A stretch of DNA of 64,000 nucleotides, taken from NCBI RefSeq assembly GCF_949292005.1, contig NZ_CASEXV010000090.1:10281-74280 (forward strand), in the 5' to 3' direction. The stretch is from an uncultured Bifidobacterium sp. (GTDB taxonomy: Bacteria; Actinomycetota; Actinomycetes; Actinomycetales; Bifidobacteriaceae). The notes beneath the pieces are model-generated. The model had not been told where the DNA came from. It did no database searches and worked only from the letters and a program-made list of their open reading frames with translations. The position numbers and the translations under genes are program-made. Shown here one piece after another: positions 63,096-64,000 of this stretch; position 1 is the stretch's first letter; each line of letters begins with the position of its first letter.

Positions 63096-63170
63096 CAACG
63101 GGCTGGGACACAGGAACGCCTGTTCACACACCCTATACAACCACACCCTATACAAGGCGGCAGCCCGTTG
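63096..63170. repeat. 10-bp inverted repeat abutting the IS end
   Basis: CAACGGGCTG (63096-63105) and CAGCCCGTTG (63161-63170) are exact inverted copies 55 bases apart. The right copy overlaps the terminal bases of the IS30-type element. It may be a chance hairpin, an insertion-target feature or part of an older element. Confidence 0.45.
63127..63155. repeat. Tandem 15-bp repeat upstream of the recombinase gene
   Basis: CACACCCTATACAA occurs at 63127-63140 and again at 63142-63155. On the minus strand each copy reads TTGTATAGGGTGTG and contains a TATAGG element, so this could be a duplicated promoter for the recombinase gene. Confidence 0.5.
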
Positions 63171-63191
63171 TCTAGTTAGAAGTGCAACACC
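63164..63191. repeat. Left terminal inverted repeat of the IS30-type element
   Basis: Starts CCCGTTGTCTAG and ends AGTGCAACACC; the right end, reverse-complemented, starts CCTGTTGTCTAG and ends the same way. Confidence 0.75.
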
Positions 63192-63921
63192 GTTGTTGGC
63201 TGGGTTAACTCTAGCAGTTCGTCGGTGAACGCTTCGGCTGGTGTGCGGCAGTCGAGGATTCTCATGGGTCGGTTGTTGATCTCGTTGACGATCATCTGGA
63301 TCTCGTCGTTCATGTCCATGGTGATCGGGGTGCCTTTGGGTAGGTAGCGGCGGATCATGCCGTTCCTGTCCTCGTTGCCTCCGCGCCGCCAGGAGCCGTA
63401 GGGGCCGGCGAAGTAGGTGAGCATGCCCAGGGACTCGACGAGCGCGCAGTGCGCGGCGAACTCGCTGCCGTTGTCCATCGTCACGCTGACCCGCGCCTGT
63501 TGGGGCAGGCCGCGGAACAGGGCGTGCTGGGCCTTGAGTGTGTTGGCCGAGGTCTTGTCGGCGATGAGCATGGCCTTCGGATACCGGGTTCTGCGTTCGA
63601 CCTCGGTGTGCAGGTGGCAGCCCACGCCGATGACGCTGTCGGCCTCCCAATGGCCGAACTCCTCACGTGACTCAATGCTCCTGGCCCGGCCACGTAATAG
63701 CGGCCCGTCCACGGCCCCGTCTTCAAACGCCGGGGCCGGTAGGGCCGGTACGATTCGTTCTGGTTGGACGGGAACCACGTGTTGCGTTTGATCTCACGGC
63801 TCACGCTCGAAGGACTCCTGGAAAGCATCGCGGCTATCGTCCGGATCGGGGCGCCGTTGCCGACCTCGATCTGGATGACCTGCCTTTCCTCCTCGCCGAT
63901 ATGCGAATACACTTGACCCAC
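63176..63921 (-). pseudogene. IS30-family transposase, deleted and frameshifted
   Basis: Two pieces in different frames. The N-terminal piece (from GTG 63921, following GAGAGG) has the helix-turn-helix VGNGAPIRTIAAMLSRSPSS, then SREIKRN, and runs to YRPYRPRRLKTGPWTGRYYV near 63690. The C-terminal piece carries the DDE catalytic core GHWEADSVIG, VTMDNGSEF and GGNEDRNGMIRRYLPKGT, ending in LHF at 63176. At the join near 63680 about 80-100 residues present in full-length copies are missing and the frame changes. It cannot make a full transposase without a frameshift, and even then lacks the middle. Confidence 0.8.
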
Positions 63922-63972
63922 GGGTGCAACACCTCTCTTCAACGGACATCTAGACAATCTCCAACTCTAGAA

Positions 63973-64000
63973 GGTGTTGCACTTGCATCTAGACAACAGG
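63973..64000. repeat. Right terminal inverted repeat of the IS30-type element
   Basis: GGTGTTGCACTT... ends TCTAGACAACAGG at the last base of the window. It may continue beyond it. Confidence 0.7.

Larger units (their letters stand above)
63164..64000 (-). mobile_element. IS30-family insertion sequence, internally deleted
   Basis: An element of at least 837 bp bounded by imperfect inverted repeats of about 28 bp (63164-63191 and 63973-64000). In the inner 24 bp they match at about 21 positions. Full-length relatives are near 1.05-1.1 kb. The shortfall of about 250 bp agrees with the missing middle of its transposase. The right end coincides with the window edge, so flanking target duplications cannot be checked. 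Confidence 0.8.

Noticed and set aside
61616..63170. dif site beside the Xer recombinase
   Set aside because: No 28-bp sequence with two Xer-binding arms and a 6-base centre was found; the TTCTGA/TCAGAA dyad does not fit.

Overview
The window is a stretch of chromosomal core genome from a high-GC Gram-positive, very probably a member of the Bifidobacteriaceae (Bifidobacterium or a close relative). This is inferred from gene content: formate C-acetyltransferase, a fused double-ATPase OppDF, SepH, DUF4193, DUF3046, DUF3159 and DUF3710 proteins, ClgR, a PASTA kinase beside a polyprenyl synthase, and actinobacterial gene order around rpoD-parE-parC and recA-ftsK-miaAB. Codon use and base composition look even, except for the AT-richer oppA leader (about 61.7-61.95 kb) and the IS element at the right edge.

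Layout. 0-6 kb: the 5' part of pflB with a CRP/GlxR-like site, a 64-aa conserved actinobacterial protein, nadE, and the methionine importer metI-metN-metQ (all minus). 6.1-7.6 kb: a HAD phosphatase and a cyclophilin (plus). 7.7-11 kb: rel, dut and a DUF4193 protein (minus). 11.1-22.8 kb: sepH, a phosphodiesterase, topoisomerase IV (parC, parE), aspartate ammonia-lyase, the primary sigma factor and a DUF4192-like protein. 22.9-28.7 kb: prenyl diphosphate synthase and PASTA kinase, with plsC, a small membrane protein and trpD. 28.9-33.4 kb: secA, hpf and the RNase P RNA gene. 33.4-43.1 kb: an all-minus block recX-recA-DUF3046-clgR-cinA-pgsA-ftsK-miaA-miaB, with a LexA box before recA. 43.2-48.9 kb: a small (p)ppGpp synthetase, an aldo-keto reductase, a Bax-inhibitor-like membrane protein and aconitase. 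48.9-54.9 kb: a minus-strand operon DUF3710-DUF3159-RNA methyltransferase-lipoprotein-P-type ATPase. 55-61.6 kb: xth behind an oligopeptide importer (oppA-B-C-DF). 62-64 kb: a XerC/D-type recombinase and an internally deleted IS30-family element.

Themes. Several genes deal with nutrient import (methionine, peptides) and the alarmone response (rel plus a small synthetase, hpf, clgR). Others serve cell division and DNA topology (sepH, ftsK, topoisomerase IV, XerC/D). Many neighbouring genes overlap by 1-4 bases and are probably translationally coupled.

No defence island, prophage, CRISPR array, secondary-metabolite cluster or clearly novel multi-gene system was found. The most interesting leads are a lipoprotein coupled to a CtpE-like P-type ATPase, a roughly 100-residue insertion in OppDF, a perfect 25-bp hairpin between oppA and oppB, a 14-bp palindrome at the acnA start site, a MetQ without a lipobox, and the deleted IS30 copy. 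Start sites were chosen from Shine-Dalgarno spacing and are inferences; where they differ from the longest frame this is stated.
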